Assembly (NCBI GenBank): GCA_018648585.1 | Contig: JABGQW010000008.1 | Coordinates: forward strand, 1-54,705 | Direction: 5' to 3' | Length of the DNA: 54,705 bases | From: a bacterium | GTDB taxonomy: Bacteria; Patescibacteriota; Gracilibacteria; UBA4473 | In this document: piece by piece, positions 15,423 to 23,756 of the stretch | Numbering within the stretch: position 1 is the first letter of the stretch | Layout of the letters: each line of letters begins with the position of its first letter | The notes under the pieces: model-generated | What the model was told of the DNA's origin: nothing | The model's database searches: none | What the model saw: only the letters and a program-made list of their open reading frames with translations | Made by a program: the position numbers and the translations under genes

Positions 15423-17734
15423 TTTTTTCTCGGCACAAATCGCCGAGTTTTTGCGGGCGCATCTTTGATCAGTTTTTCACATTCTTTGAGTGTGAGTTTT
15501 TTTGGATCTTTGTCTTTCGGAATTTTTGCGTTCTTTTTTCCGTCCGTGATGTACGCACCGTACCGACCGTTGAGAACCTGGATGTCAGGTTTTTCAAATG
15601 TTTGAATATATTTTTCCGCCTCAGATTTTTTCTTCGCTTCCCACATTTCGAGCGCGTCTTTTTCCGTGATCGAGAGTGGATCGTGCGGTTTGATCGAAAT
15701 AAACAATTTCCCAATTTTTATGTACGGACCAAATCGTCCAAAGTTGGCAGTGATTTCTTCGCCCTCGGGCGTTTTTCCCACGACGCGCGGGAGATCAAAC
15801 ATTTTCAACGATTGTTCAAACGTGATCGTTTTCAAACTTGCTCCGGCGGGCAGCGACGCAAATCGTGGTTTTTCCTCGGATTCGGTTTCTCCCAGCTGCA
15901 GCATTGGACCAAATCGTCCCATTTTTGCGAAAATTGGTTTTTTGGTTTTTGGATCGATTCCGAGTTCGCGGACAGCGGAGGCTTCCGCTTTTGAGATTCC
16001 GCCAGCCGCTTCAATTGTTTTGTGAAACGGTTTGTAAAACGTTCCGATCATTTTTTGCCATTCTTTTTTCCCCTGCGCAATTTGGTCAAAATCCGCTTCC
16101 ACGTCGCGCGTAAATCCGTAGTCGACGACATTTGGGAAATATTTCACCAAAAAATCGGTGACGATTTCGCCCAGATCTGTCGGAAATAATTTGCCGCGTT
16201 CGGCTCCGGTTCGCTCGATTTTTTTGCCTTCGGTGATTTTTTGTTTCTGCAGTGTCAGCATTGCGAGCTCGCGATCTTTTCCGTCGTCGTCGCGTTTTTC
16301 CACATATTTTCGAGCCATGATCGTGCTGATCGTGGGCGCGTACGTTGACGGTCGCCCGATTCCTTCTTCTTCCATTTTTTTCACCAAACTCGCCTCGGTG
16401 TATCGTGGTCGTGCTCGGTTGTACGATTCTGTCGCGGTCATTATTTCCATCAAAAGTTGTTCGCCCGTTTCCAGCGGCGGCAACATTTTGTTTCCGTTTC
16501 CGCTCCCGTTTTCGTCGTCTGTTCCCTCGAGGTACACTTCCAAAAATCCTGGGAATTTGATGACTTCGCCCTCGGCGATAAGTTTTTCGTCCGTCGTGGA
16601 AATGCCCACGGTGGCGACCGTTTTTTCAATCTGTGCTTCGGCCATTTGACTGGCGATTGTGCGTTTCCAGATCAAATCGTACAGTTTTTTTTCTTTCGTT
16701 TCTCCGCCGGCGGCGCGTTCGTTGAAATGTGTCGGTCGGATCGCTTCGTGCGCTTCCTGCGCGTCCGCGTTTTTGGTTTTGTATTTTCGAACTTTCACAA
16801 ATTCTTTTCCGAAATCTTTTTCAATTTCCTCGGCGGCTGCGGCGAGTGCGGTGTCGGACAAATTTACCGAATCGGTACGCATGTACGTAATTTTTCCCGC
16901 TTCGTACAATCGCTGTGCGAGCATCATCGTTTGTTTCACGCCGTACCCCATTTTTCGACTGGCTTCCTGCTGGAGTGTCGAAGTCGTGAACGGTGCGGCG
17001 GGAGATTTTTTTGCTGGTTTTGTTTCCAGTTTTTCCACAAAATATTTTGCGTCGATGCATTTTTCCAAAAACGCGCGAGCGGTTTTTTCATCCGGAAAAT
17101 TTTTCGGAAGTTTTGCCACGAGTTTTTTTCCTTTTCCCAGATCAAATTCTGCCACCAATTTAAATGTTGAAACCGCATCAAATGCGTCAATTTCGCGTTC
17201 GCGCTCCACGATGATTCGTACGGCGACCGATTGCACGCGTCCGGCAGAAAGTCCGGTTTGGACTTTTCTCCACAAAACTGGCGAGAGTTCGTACCCGACG
17301 AGTCGGTCAAGAATTCGGCGCGCCTGCTGCGCGTCCACGAGCGGCTGATTGACCACGCGGGGCGTTTTGACGGCGGCGGCAAGTGCGGGTTTTGTGATTT
17401 CGTGAAAAACAATTCGTTTCGTTTTTTTGGGATCGAGTTTCAGCGCTGCGCACAAATGCCACGCGATTGCTTCTCCTTCGCGATCTTCATCTGCTGCGAG
17501 CCAGACTTCTGCGCCTTTTGCTGCTTTTCTCAGCTCCGCGACCACTTTCTTTTTTTCGTCTGAAATTTCGTACGTCGGTTCAAAAGTTCCGCCTTCGATG
17601 TCCAATCCCATTTTTTTCGAAGGGAGATCTCGGATGTGTCCGAAGCTTGATTTCACGGTAAAATCTTTTCCGAGAAATTTTTCAATGGTTTTGGCTTTTG
17701 CGGGGGACTCGACAATCACAAGGTTTTTTGACAT
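15419..17734 (-). CDS. topA: DNA topoisomerase I
   Basis: Type IA topoisomerase that relaxes negative supercoils through a 5'-phosphotyrosine bond. The 771-residue product has the Toprim domain with VIVESPAKAKTIEKFLG at the N-terminus and ADEDREGEAIAWH (DxDxE), the active-site tyrosine in KITYMRTDSVNLSD, and the conserved EAHEAIRPTH. The C-terminal part has two topoisomerase C-repeats (FGPMLQLGE, FGPYIKIGK, RYGAYITDGKKNA) but no Cys4 zinc fingers, and ends in a basic tail (RRFVPRKK). The ATG (MSKNLVIVES) is the canonical start. Confidence 0.96.
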   Translation of the reverse strand: MSKNLVIVESPAKAKTIEKFLGKDFTVKSSFGHIRDLPSKKMGLDIEGGTFEPTYEISDEKKKVVAELRKAAKGAEVWLAADEDREGEAIAWHLCAALKLDPKKTKRIVFHEITKPALAAAVKTPRVVNQPLVDAQQARRILDRLVGYELSPVLWRKVQTGLSAGRVQSVAVRIIVEREREIDAFDAVSTFKLVAEFDLGKGKKLVAKLPKNFPDEKTARAFLEKCIDAKYFVEKLETKPAKKSPAAPFTTSTLQQEASRKMGYGVKQTMMLAQRLYEAGKITYMRTDSVNLSDTALAAAAEEIEKDFGKEFVKVRKYKTKNADAQEAHEAIRPTHFNERAAGGETKEKKLYDLIWKRTIASQMAEAQIEKTVATVGISTTDEKLIAEGEVIKFPGFLEVYLEGTDDENGSGNGNKMLPPLETGEQLLMEIMTATESYNRARPRYTEASLVKKMEEEGIGRPSTYAPTISTIMARKYVEKRDDDGKDRELAMLTLQKQKITEGKKIERTGAERGKLFPTDLGEIVTDFLVKYFPNVVDYGFTRDVEADFDQIAQGKKEWQKMIGTFYKPFHKTIEAAGGISKAEASAVRELGIDPKTKKPIFAKMGRFGPMLQLGETESEEKPRFASLPAGASLKTITFEQSLKMFDLPRVVGKTPEGEEITANFGRFGPYIKIGKLFISIKPHDPLSITEKDALEMWEAKKKSEAEKYIQTFEKPDIQVLNGRYGAYITDGKKNAKIPKDKDPKKLTLKECEKLIKDAPAKTRRFVPRKK

Positions 17735-17938
17735 TTTTTCAAAAACTAAAAAATATTTTCGCGCGGGACAGAGCGTTCAAAATCTGGATACGATGTTTTG
17801 TTTATCCACGCTTAAAATTCAAAATTCGTTCGGGAACAGGGTAGCGCGAAAATAAAAAAATAAAAAATAAAAAAATAAAAACACTCTTTTTTTCGCTCCA
17901 ATCCCGGGAGAATTGACAAAAAATCATTTTTTGTGCGG

Positions 17939-17966
17939 TTGCCAATTTTTTGAAAATTCGTACGCT
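17939..17966 (+). promoter_or_regulatory. Predicted leaderless promoter of tsaD
   Basis: TTGCCA, 16-base spacer, TACGCT ending six bases before the GTG at 17973. A perfect AAAAAATcATTTTTT palindrome lies just upstream at about 17919-17933 in the 238-base gap to the divergent topA. Confidence 0.5.
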
Positions 17967-17972
17967 GATCGC

Positions 17973-19007
17973 GTGAAAATTCTCGCGTTTGAAACCAGTT
18001 GTGACGACACGGCGGTGGCCGTCGTCGAAAACGGAACGAAAGTTCTCGCGTCCGCGCGAACGGGGCAGCCCGAACATTCTGCGTACGGCGGAGTGGTGCC
18101 AGAAATCGCAGCGCGGTTGCACGCGGAACACTGGATTCCGACACTCAAAAAATGTCTCGCGGATTCTGGTTTCAAAATTTCTGAAATCGACGCCGTCGCC
18201 GTGACAAACGGTCCGGGACTCCAAACTTCGTTGCTGACCGGGACGACCGCGGCGAGTTTTCTCGCGCAGTTTTTCAACAAAAAAATAATTCCCGTGCAGC
18301 ACATTCGCGGGCACATCAACTCGATTTTTCTCGAGCGCGACATTTCAAAAATAAAATTCCCGGTTTTGGTTTTGACTGTTTCTGGCGGGCACACCGAACT
18401 TTTTTCCCAAAAATCTCCCACGGAAATTTCGCCACTCGGATCAACGCTCGACGATGCCGCGGGGGAGGCGTTTGACAAATGCGCAAAAATGCTCGGACTC
18501 GGGTACCCGGGTGGGCCGATTGTTTCTGATTTTGCAAAAAATGGGAATCGCGAGGCGTTCAAATTTCCGCGTCCGCTGCTCGAAAAAAATTCGCTCGATT
18601 TTTCGTTTTCCGGGATTAAGGCGGCGATTTATCGTGAAGTCAAATCCCCCCAGCCCCCCTTTAAAAAGGGGGAGAATTTTTCAGAAGAATTTATTTCAAA
18701 TGTGTGCGCGAGTTTTGAGGCGGCGGTGACGGACGTTTTTCTCAAAAAAATCGCGCGCTCTCTCGATCAATTTCCTGAAATTTGTGCGCTGCATTTCACC
18801 GGCGGTGTTTCGGCGAACGAATTTCTCCGGGAAAATTTGCAGCAATTTTGTAAAAAAAATCAGCTTGAATTTCGCGTTCCAAAAAAATTTGAGTACTGCA
18901 CCGACAACGCCGCGATGATTGCGGGCGAGGCATTTTGGCAGTTTCAAAAAAATTCAAATGTCGCCGTGCGTGATTTCGTCGACGCGCAGCCGCGGATGGA
19001 GATTTGA
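17973..19007 (+). CDS. tsaD: TsaD, tRNA N6-threonylcarbamoyladenosine transferase subunit
   Basis: Transfers the threonylcarbamoyl group to A37 of ANN-decoding tRNAs with TsaB and TsaE. The 344-residue ASKHA-fold protein shows FETSCDDT at the N-terminus, the metal-binding HIRGHINS, SGGHTEL, DDAAGEAFDK, GGVSANEFLR and the final ligand in CTDNAAM. GTG was chosen because it starts exactly at the conserved KILAFETS and sits just after the -10 box. Residues 224-234 (KSPQPPFKKGE) are encoded by a C/G-rich palindromic repeat in frame, in a surface region between conserved motifs. The TGA stop overlaps the -35 box of the next promoter. Confidence 0.95.
   Translation: MKILAFETSCDDTAVAVVENGTKVLASARTGQPEHSAYGGVVPEIAARLHAEHWIPTLKKCLADSGFKISEIDAVAVTNGPGLQTSLLTGTTAASFLAQFFNKKIIPVQHIRGHINSIFLERDISKIKFPVLVLTVSGGHTELFSQKSPTEISPLGSTLDDAAGEAFDKCAKMLGLGYPGGPIVSDFAKNGNREAFKFPRPLLEKNSLDFSFSGIKAAIYREVKSPQPPFKKGENFSEEFISNVCASFEAAVTDVFLKKIARSLDQFPEICALHFTGGVSANEFLRENLQQFCKKNQLEFRVPKKFEYCTDNAAMIAGEAFWQFQKNSNVAVRDFVDAQPRMEI
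18642..18674 (+). repeat. In-frame palindromic repeat inside tsaD
   Basis: AAATCCCCCC-AG-CCCCCC-TTTAAAAA-GGGGGAG: a C-tract, then a CCCCC/GGGGG palindrome. It is read in the same frame as the left repeat of the elp3 module and adds about 11 residues to TsaD. Confidence 0.75.
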
Positions 19008-19032
19008 CAAAAAAGAAAAAACAATGTAAGAA
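19004..19032 (+). promoter_or_regulatory. Promoter of the long-leader gene at 19172
   Basis: TTGACA, 17-base spacer, TAAGAA, then TGTGTG. The -35 box overlaps the tsaD stop. The leader of about 135 bases contains the boxA-like TGCTCTTTGAGA at 19077-19088 and ends in an A/T-rich tract without an SD site. Confidence 0.65.
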
Positions 19033-19171
19033 TGTGTGTGTTCTTGTTTTGAATTTTAATAAATTTAAGCAAGACGTGCTCTTTGAGAAATTATAGGCGC
19101 TCGATTTGGATTCTCGTTGTGGTCGTGATGATGCGGCTAGAATGAGAATTCAAATTAATCTAAAAATAATT

Positions 19172-19534
19172 ATGGAATTTACAGAAAAGTACGCCATTTT
19201 GGCGGGAGCGGAGAATGTTGATGGGATTATGAAATTTCTTCAAGAACATTCGGATGTAGGATATGAGGTTTTTTCTCAAGGAGATAAAATTGAGACACTG
19301 GAGACCGTAATCCCGCTTATTAAAAAGTGGTCGGTTGTTTCAATCGAAGTGAAAATGTTCTCAGCAGGCAGAGTTCGGATAGTTGTGGGGTCAGTAACGG
19401 AAAAAGAAGATGTACCTGCTTTTACAATCGAACAGATTGTTTCGTTTGTATTTCAAATGTATCAACGATTTGGTTTTATTTGGGCGTTGTCTCATACGAC
19501 AGCTGGGCCGGATGAAGCGCCTAAAAAATCTTAA
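19172..19534 (+). CDS. Hypothetical cytosolic protein
   Basis: A 120-residue protein with no signal peptide or membrane segment and no recognised family. It begins with EFTEKYAILAGAENVDGI and looks mixed alpha/beta, with a hydrophobic strand VVSIEVKMFSAGRVRIVVGSV near the middle and a helix IEQIVSFVFQMYQRFGFI near the end. The ATG sits after CTAAAAATAATT, an A/T-rich SD-less context shared with other stand-alone genes here. It has its own promoter, boxA-like leader element and terminator, so it is monocistronic. Confidence 0.72.
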   Translation: MEFTEKYAILAGAENVDGIMKFLQEHSDVGYEVFSQGDKIETLETVIPLIKKWSVVSIEVKMFSAGRVRIVVGSVTEKEDVPAFTIEQIVSFVFQMYQRFGFIWALSHTTAGPDEAPKKS

Positions 19535-19542
19535 AGAGAAAT

Positions 19543-19580
19543 GAGGATGTTTGAAATCAAACATTCTCATTTTTTTATTT
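19543..19580 (+). terminator. Intrinsic terminator
   Basis: GAGGATGTTTG, AAAT loop, CAAACATTCTC, then a T-rich tail; 11-base stem with one G-U pair. Confidence 0.88.
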
Positions 19581-19592
19581 TTGAAATATAAT

Positions 19593-20135
19593 TTACCGCA
19601 CCTGCATCAAAAATTCCTGTCGGAGCGCGGGATTTTTTTTGTACTCGCCGAGCCAGCACGTGGTGATTGCCTCGGAATCTGTGCTTTCGACGCCGCGGGC
19701 GTGCATGCAGAGATGTTTCCCCGTCAGCAGAATTGCGACGCCTTTTGGTTTTAATTCTTCAAAAATTGTTTCGGCAACTTGCTGCGTGATGCGTTCTTGG
19801 TTTTGCAATCTCCTCGCAAAAACTTCGACGAGCCGCGGCAGCTTTGAAAGTCCGGTGATGTGTTTTCCCGGGAGGTACGCGATGTGCGCCATTCCAAAAA
19901 ATGGAATCATGTGATGTTCGCACATCGAAAAATATTGAATATTTCGAACAAAAACGGGATCGGTCACGCCCTCGGAATCAAATTTTTTAATCACTTTTTT
20001 TGGATCGATTTTGTACCCAGAAAAAATCTCATCGTGCATTTTTACGATGCGATTTGGAGTTTCTGCGAGTCCTTCGCGATTTAAATCCTCGCCGATATTT
20101 TTCAAAATTTCTCGAATGGCATCATCAGTTTTCAT
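19593..20135 (-). CDS. folE: GTP cyclohydrolase I
   Basis: Converts GTP to 7,8-dihydroneopterin triphosphate, the first step of folate (or queuosine/biopterin) synthesis. The 180-residue length is typical. Zinc ligands are visible in YFSMCEHHMIPF and LCMHARGV; further family motifs are GLSKLPRLVEVFARRLQ and RNIQYFS. The start overlaps the 3' end of folK by 11 bases, so folK and folE form a translationally coupled folate pair. No folP or folB gene is in the window. Confidence 0.95.
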   Translation of the reverse strand: MKTDDAIREILKNIGEDLNREGLAETPNRIVKMHDEIFSGYKIDPKKVIKKFDSEGVTDPVFVRNIQYFSMCEHHMIPFFGMAHIAYLPGKHITGLSKLPRLVEVFARRLQNQERITQQVAETIFEELKPKGVAILLTGKHLCMHARGVESTDSEAITTCWLGEYKKNPALRQEFLMQVR

Positions 20136-20586
20136 GTTTTTTCAAAAGGTTGCGAAGTGGCCCGAGAGTAGGGATTTTGAAATTTTCGTCAACCAGTTCT
20201 GTGAGTGGTTGCAACACAAAATTTCGATTTTTAATTTCTGGATGCGGAATATTCAGATCCGGCGCGGAAAGAACCAGATCGTGAAAAATTAAAATGTCGA
20301 GATCGAGCTCGCGATCATCCCAGTGCGTGCGGCTAAAATCGCGTCCAGCACAGAATTCGCCGCGCTTCAAAATTCCCAGGAGTTCCCACGGACTCATCAC
20401 GTCCGGAACAGAAATTTCCCAAACGGCGTTTTGAAATTCGTTCTTTGCCACGCCGCCGATCGCGGGATTTTTTAAAATATTTGACTTTCTTTTCACGAGA
20501 ACTCGATTCGATTTCAAAAATTTCTCGGTGAAATCAAAGATTTTTTCTGCGTTTCCGATCGAGCTGCCGATTCCAAGGAATATCAT
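20125..20586 (-). CDS. folK: HPPK, 2-amino-4-hydroxy-6-hydroxymethyldihydropteridine pyrophosphokinase
   Basis: Transfers pyrophosphate from ATP to hydroxymethyl-dihydropterin in folate synthesis. The 153-residue product has the N-terminal FLGIGSSIGN, the pterin-binding KNEFQNAVWEI, and the metal signature RELDLDILIFHD followed by IPHPEIKNRNFVLQPL. The loop GRDFSRTHWDDRELDLDI differs slightly from the common RWGPR form. It precedes and overlaps folE. Its upstream neighbour on the same strand is a flavodoxin-fold oxidoreductase, two bases away. Confidence 0.92.
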   Translation of the reverse strand: MIFLGIGSSIGNAEKIFDFTEKFLKSNRVLVKRKSNILKNPAIGGVAKNEFQNAVWEISVPDVMSPWELLGILKRGEFCAGRDFSRTHWDDRELDLDILIFHDLVLSAPDLNIPHPEIKNRNFVLQPLTELVDENFKIPTLGPLRNLLKKHEN

Positions 20587-20588
20587 TT

Positions 20589-21137
20589 TTATGCGGTTTT
20601 TTTAATTTTTTGCAATATTTTCGCACGATCATTTTTGTTGCGTTTTCGTGTTTTTCCAAAAACAAAAAAGTGGCGTGTTTGGATTCCGCAAAATCGCATC
20701 CGAAAAAATTGCCACGTCGCGCGCAGCGGACAAATTTTCCACCGATAAAAAACTCCAGATCCGTCGCAGGTGCAAAAAAATTGTGCCGTTTTTCTGTGTA
20801 AAAGTCCGCGTGCACTTTTTTTTGAGTACTCAAATGCAAATTTTGCGGAGAAAACTTGATCGTAAAAATTTTTCAAAATCGCAGGTTCTGCTCCGTTCCA
20901 GATCGGAAAAATAAAAATCAGTTCGTGCGCGGCAGCGACCTTTTCCTGCAGAACTTTTTTTACCGGCGGTTCTGGCATTTCGTTCGGCGATTCAAATTTC
21001 AAAAAATTCATCGCCCATTTTTCATCGTACAAATCGATAATTTCGGCATTTTTATTTTGTGCGGAAATTGTTGTCGCAATTTGGTGCGTGAAACTTTCTG
21101 AACTCGGATGCGCCGTGATGATCAGCGTTTTTTTCAT
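20589..21137 (-). CDS. NAD(P)H oxidoreductase, flavodoxin-like (KefF/MdaB type)
   Basis: A 182-residue protein that begins directly with the flavin-binding strand of the Flavodoxin_2 family (KKTLIITAHPSSESFTHQ). It continues with AEIIDLYDEKW, the flavin-contact FIFPIWNGAEPAILKNFYDQVF and a C-terminal TCDGSG loop, which fits a quinone reductase or a KefF-like regulator. The ATG at 21137 was chosen; an upstream in-frame ATG would add 14 residues of poor fit. The C-terminal half is richer in Phe/Arg/Lys than usual, so local divergence is possible. Confidence 0.82.
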   Translation of the reverse strand: MKKTLIITAHPSSESFTHQIATTISAQNKNAEIIDLYDEKWAMNFLKFESPNEMPEPPVKKVLQEKVAAAHELIFIFPIWNGAEPAILKNFYDQVFSAKFAFEYSKKSARGLLHRKTAQFFCTCDGSGVFYRWKICPLRATWQFFRMRFCGIQTRHFFVFGKTRKRNKNDRAKILQKIKKTA

Positions 21138-21195
21138 TTTCAAAAAAAGAGAATCGTACTCGTGATTTTCAGGATTCAAACCGGAAAAGTCAAAT

Positions 21196-21513
21196 TTACT
21201 TTTTTGTGAGTTCCACCAATAAAATCCCCGCGCACAGCAGTCCCATGCCGATCCACTGCGGCCACGATAATTTTTCGTGAAAATAAAATATTCCGATCAG
21301 TGGAACTGCGAGCATCGCGGTGCCGTACCAGACGGCGTTTCCGACACTGAAATTTTCATGCCGAAACATCTGGGTCAAAAACACGATCACCAGTGAAAAA
21401 CACACAATTCCCAGCGCCAGAAAAATGTTTCCGTCGCCGTCGGCTGCTTTTTTGGCAAAACTGACTCCGATGAGATCAAACACGATCACGATTCCGAGCC
21501 AAAACCAAAACAT
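21196..21513 (-). CDS. Small multidrug resistance (SMR/EmrE-like) transporter
   Basis: A 105-residue four-TM protein of the drug/metabolite transporter superfamily. TM1 is FWLGIVIVFDLIGVSF, and TM3-TM4 (AVWYGTAMLAVPLIGIFYF, WIGMGLLCAGILLVELTKK) match the EmrE pattern including the AxWYG turn. At the position of the membrane-embedded Glu14 of EmrE the sequence has Asp13, which keeps the charge but may alter substrate or proton affinity. It is coupled to purB: the purB TAA and this ATG share one base (TAATG). Confidence 0.78.
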   Translation of the reverse strand: MFWFWLGIVIVFDLIGVSFAKKAADGDGNIFLALGIVCFSLVIVFLTQMFRHENFSVGNAVWYGTAMLAVPLIGIFYFHEKLSWPQWIGMGLLCAGILLVELTKK

Positions 21514-22850
21514 TATTTCAAGAATTCATCAACCAATTTCGCCGCCTCGCCGGTGTACGTTTCTGGCGTGAGATTTTCCAATAATTTTTTTTCCGCCGGT
21601 GGAAGTTTTGTTCCCGCGACAAATTTTCGAATTTCGTCGAGCGACAATTTTTTTCCGCGACTAAAATTTTTCAACTGATCGTACGCGTCGGCGTGCCCGT
21701 TTTTCCGCAGCACGGTTTGCACCGCCTCGGTCAAAACTTCTGGCGCATTTTTCAAATCTTTTTTCAGCACGTCTTTTCGCAGTTCGAGTTTGCCGAGTCC
21801 TTTTTCCAAACTTTTGAGCGCGAGCAAAAAATGACCAAAAACCAGCCCAAAATTCCGCTGCAGCGTCGAGTCTGTGAGATCGCGTTGAAATCGCGAAATC
21901 GGGAGTTCGTCGGCGAGAGTGCGCGCAATTCCGCGGGCGAGTTTCAGGTTTCCCTCGGCGTTTTCAAAATCGATCGGGTTGACTTTGTGCGGCATGGTCG
22001 AGCTTCCGACTTCTCCGTCGACTTTTTTTTGTCCAAAATATCCGAGCGAAATGTAGCCCCAAATATCGCGAGAGAGATCGATGAAAATATTCGACAACTG
22101 CGAAAATTCGTTCAGCAGCGCGGCGGCCGCGTCGTGCGATTCGATTTGCGTTGTCATCCCGTTCCAGTCGAGCCCGAGCGATTTTTCCACAAATTCTTTC
22201 GAAAGTTTGCTCCAGTTTTTTTTGGGAAACGCGGCTGCGTGCGCGGCAAAATTTCCGGTCGCGCCGGCGAATTTTCCAAAAAATGGGACGCGTTTTGCAC
22301 TCTGAATTACGCGATTTCCCCGCACCCAAAATACCGCAAACTCGTGTCCGACAGTTGTCGGCGTGGCAGTCTGGCCGTGCGTTCGCGCGAGCATCGGAAC
22401 GGATTTCCAGGTTTTCGCGTTTTTTTTCAAAATTTTTGTCACCGCGTCGAGCGGCGCTGCGAGTGCGTTCACGCCATTTTTCAAAATTAATCCGTACGCG
22501 CAGGAATTTATGTCCTCCGACGTGCACGCGAAATGAATCCAGCTCCAGTGATTTTTTGGCACAAATTTCTGCAGAAAAATTTCCACAGCTTTGACGTCGT
22601 GGTTTGTTTTCGCTTCAATTTTTTTGATCGCGGCGTACTCTTTTTCTCCGAAATTTTTCAACACTTTTTCCAATTTTTTTTGCGCGGATTTTGAAAGTTC
22701 CGGTGAAATTTTTTTCTCCGACAAAAAAATCAACCACCGAATTTCCACGGCGGTGCGCGCGCGCATCAATCCGAATTCTGAAAAAATCGGCAGCAGTTCG
22801 GCAACTTTTGTTCGATACCGACCGTCGAGCGGGGAGATGGAGAGCGGCAT
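21513..22850 (-). CDS. purB: Adenylosuccinate lyase
   Basis: Cleaves SAICAR and adenylosuccinate in purine synthesis. The 445-residue protein starts with SISPLDGRY, as in E. coli-type PurB, and has the fumarase/aspartase signature GSSTMPHKVNPIDFENAEGN plus THGQTATPTTVGHE and the catalytic-region HDVKAVE. Length and motif order are normal. It is followed by the SMR transporter with a one-base overlap and preceded by ricT with an 11-base gap. The other de novo purine genes are not present, so it may serve AMP salvage from IMP. Confidence 0.95.
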   Translation of the reverse strand: MPLSISPLDGRYRTKVAELLPIFSEFGLMRARTAVEIRWLIFLSEKKISPELSKSAQKKLEKVLKNFGEKEYAAIKKIEAKTNHDVKAVEIFLQKFVPKNHWSWIHFACTSEDINSCAYGLILKNGVNALAAPLDAVTKILKKNAKTWKSVPMLARTHGQTATPTTVGHEFAVFWVRGNRVIQSAKRVPFFGKFAGATGNFAAHAAAFPKKNWSKLSKEFVEKSLGLDWNGMTTQIESHDAAAALLNEFSQLSNIFIDLSRDIWGYISLGYFGQKKVDGEVGSSTMPHKVNPIDFENAEGNLKLARGIARTLADELPISRFQRDLTDSTLQRNFGLVFGHFLLALKSLEKGLGKLELRKDVLKKDLKNAPEVLTEAVQTVLRKNGHADAYDQLKNFSRGKKLSLDEIRKFVAGTKLPPAEKKLLENLTPETYTGEAAKLVDEFLK

Positions 22851-22861
22851 TTTTTGAAAAA

Positions 22862-23725
22862 TTAAGAAGTCGATTCCTCGTCTTCGAGAAATGGTTTTTC
22901 GGGTTTTCTTTTTTCCGTTTTTGGCGCTTCGCGAGAAACCTGATCCGCGTCAAAAATCTCGGAAATTTCTGCGTCGTCCAGCAACACTTTTACTTTTCGA
23001 TTCAAAATATCAAGTCCCATCACGCGCCCCTCTTTTGCGCCGACAAAAACGTGCTGTCGCAGGTGCGGCAATCCGCGTCGCATTTCGCGGTACAGCGGAA
23101 GTTCGTACATCAGACAGCATTTCAGTTTTCCGCAGAGTCCGAATATTTTTTCGTTGTTTTTGAGCATCAAATTTTGATCGCGCGCTGAATCGAGCGGCAC
23201 GGTTTCGAGCTCAACTTTGAAAGTCGAGCAGCAGGTCGGCTGGCCACAACTTCCAAATCCACCGACGATTTTCGCCCGATCGCGTGCGCCGACGCGCTGC
23301 AGGTGAATTCGTTTTTTAAATTTTCCCGCCATCAATTTCAGCAGATCTCGGAAATCTACTTTTTCGTCGGCGACGAAGAAAAATGAGAAAATTTTCCCGT
23401 TTGCATCGCAGCGACTCGCAAAAAAACTCATCGGCAATTTCAGTTCCCGGGCGCATTTTTTGGCTTCGACCACGCGCGATTTTTCGTCCGCGATCATTTC
23501 AAAAAATGGCTTGAGTTCGTCGGGCGTGAGTTTTTTCAAAAATTCGTACGTCTCGTCCACGCGCGCATCCGGAATTTCTCGAATCCGCGAAACGATTTTT
23601 CCGACAATCTTGTCGTTCCCGTTTTTGAGCAAAACGTGATCTTTGACTTCGAGTTCGACATCGTCTGGAGCCTGCAAAATCACCAGCTGGTGCCGCAACA
23701 GATCGACAACTTGTACAATTTTCAT
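22862..23725 (-). CDS. PSP1/RicT family protein (YaaT-like)
   Basis: A 287-residue protein with the PSP1 C-terminal domain of RicT/YaaT. The signature cysteines are present: FGSCGQPTCCSTF followed about 40 residues later by GLCGKLKCCLMYE, which in Bacillus RicT help bind Fe-S clusters within the RicA-RicF-RicT complex that assists RNase Y. A Lys/Glu-rich tail follows a KOW-like beta segment (GRVMGLDILNRKVKVLL). It sits directly downstream of holB, as in Firmicutes, where yaaT follows holB. Function in RNA processing is inferred from the family. Confidence 0.9.
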   Translation of the reverse strand: MKIVQVVDLLRHQLVILQAPDDVELEVKDHVLLKNGNDKIVGKIVSRIREIPDARVDETYEFLKKLTPDELKPFFEMIADEKSRVVEAKKCARELKLPMSFFASRCDANGKIFSFFFVADEKVDFRDLLKLMAGKFKKRIHLQRVGARDRAKIVGGFGSCGQPTCCSTFKVELETVPLDSARDQNLMLKNNEKIFGLCGKLKCCLMYELPLYREMRRGLPHLRQHVFVGAKEGRVMGLDILNRKVKVLLDDAEISEIFDADQVSREAPKTEKRKPEKPFLEDEESTS

Positions 23726-23756
23726 CGCTGGAATTGTGACAGAAAATCGGGTTTCG

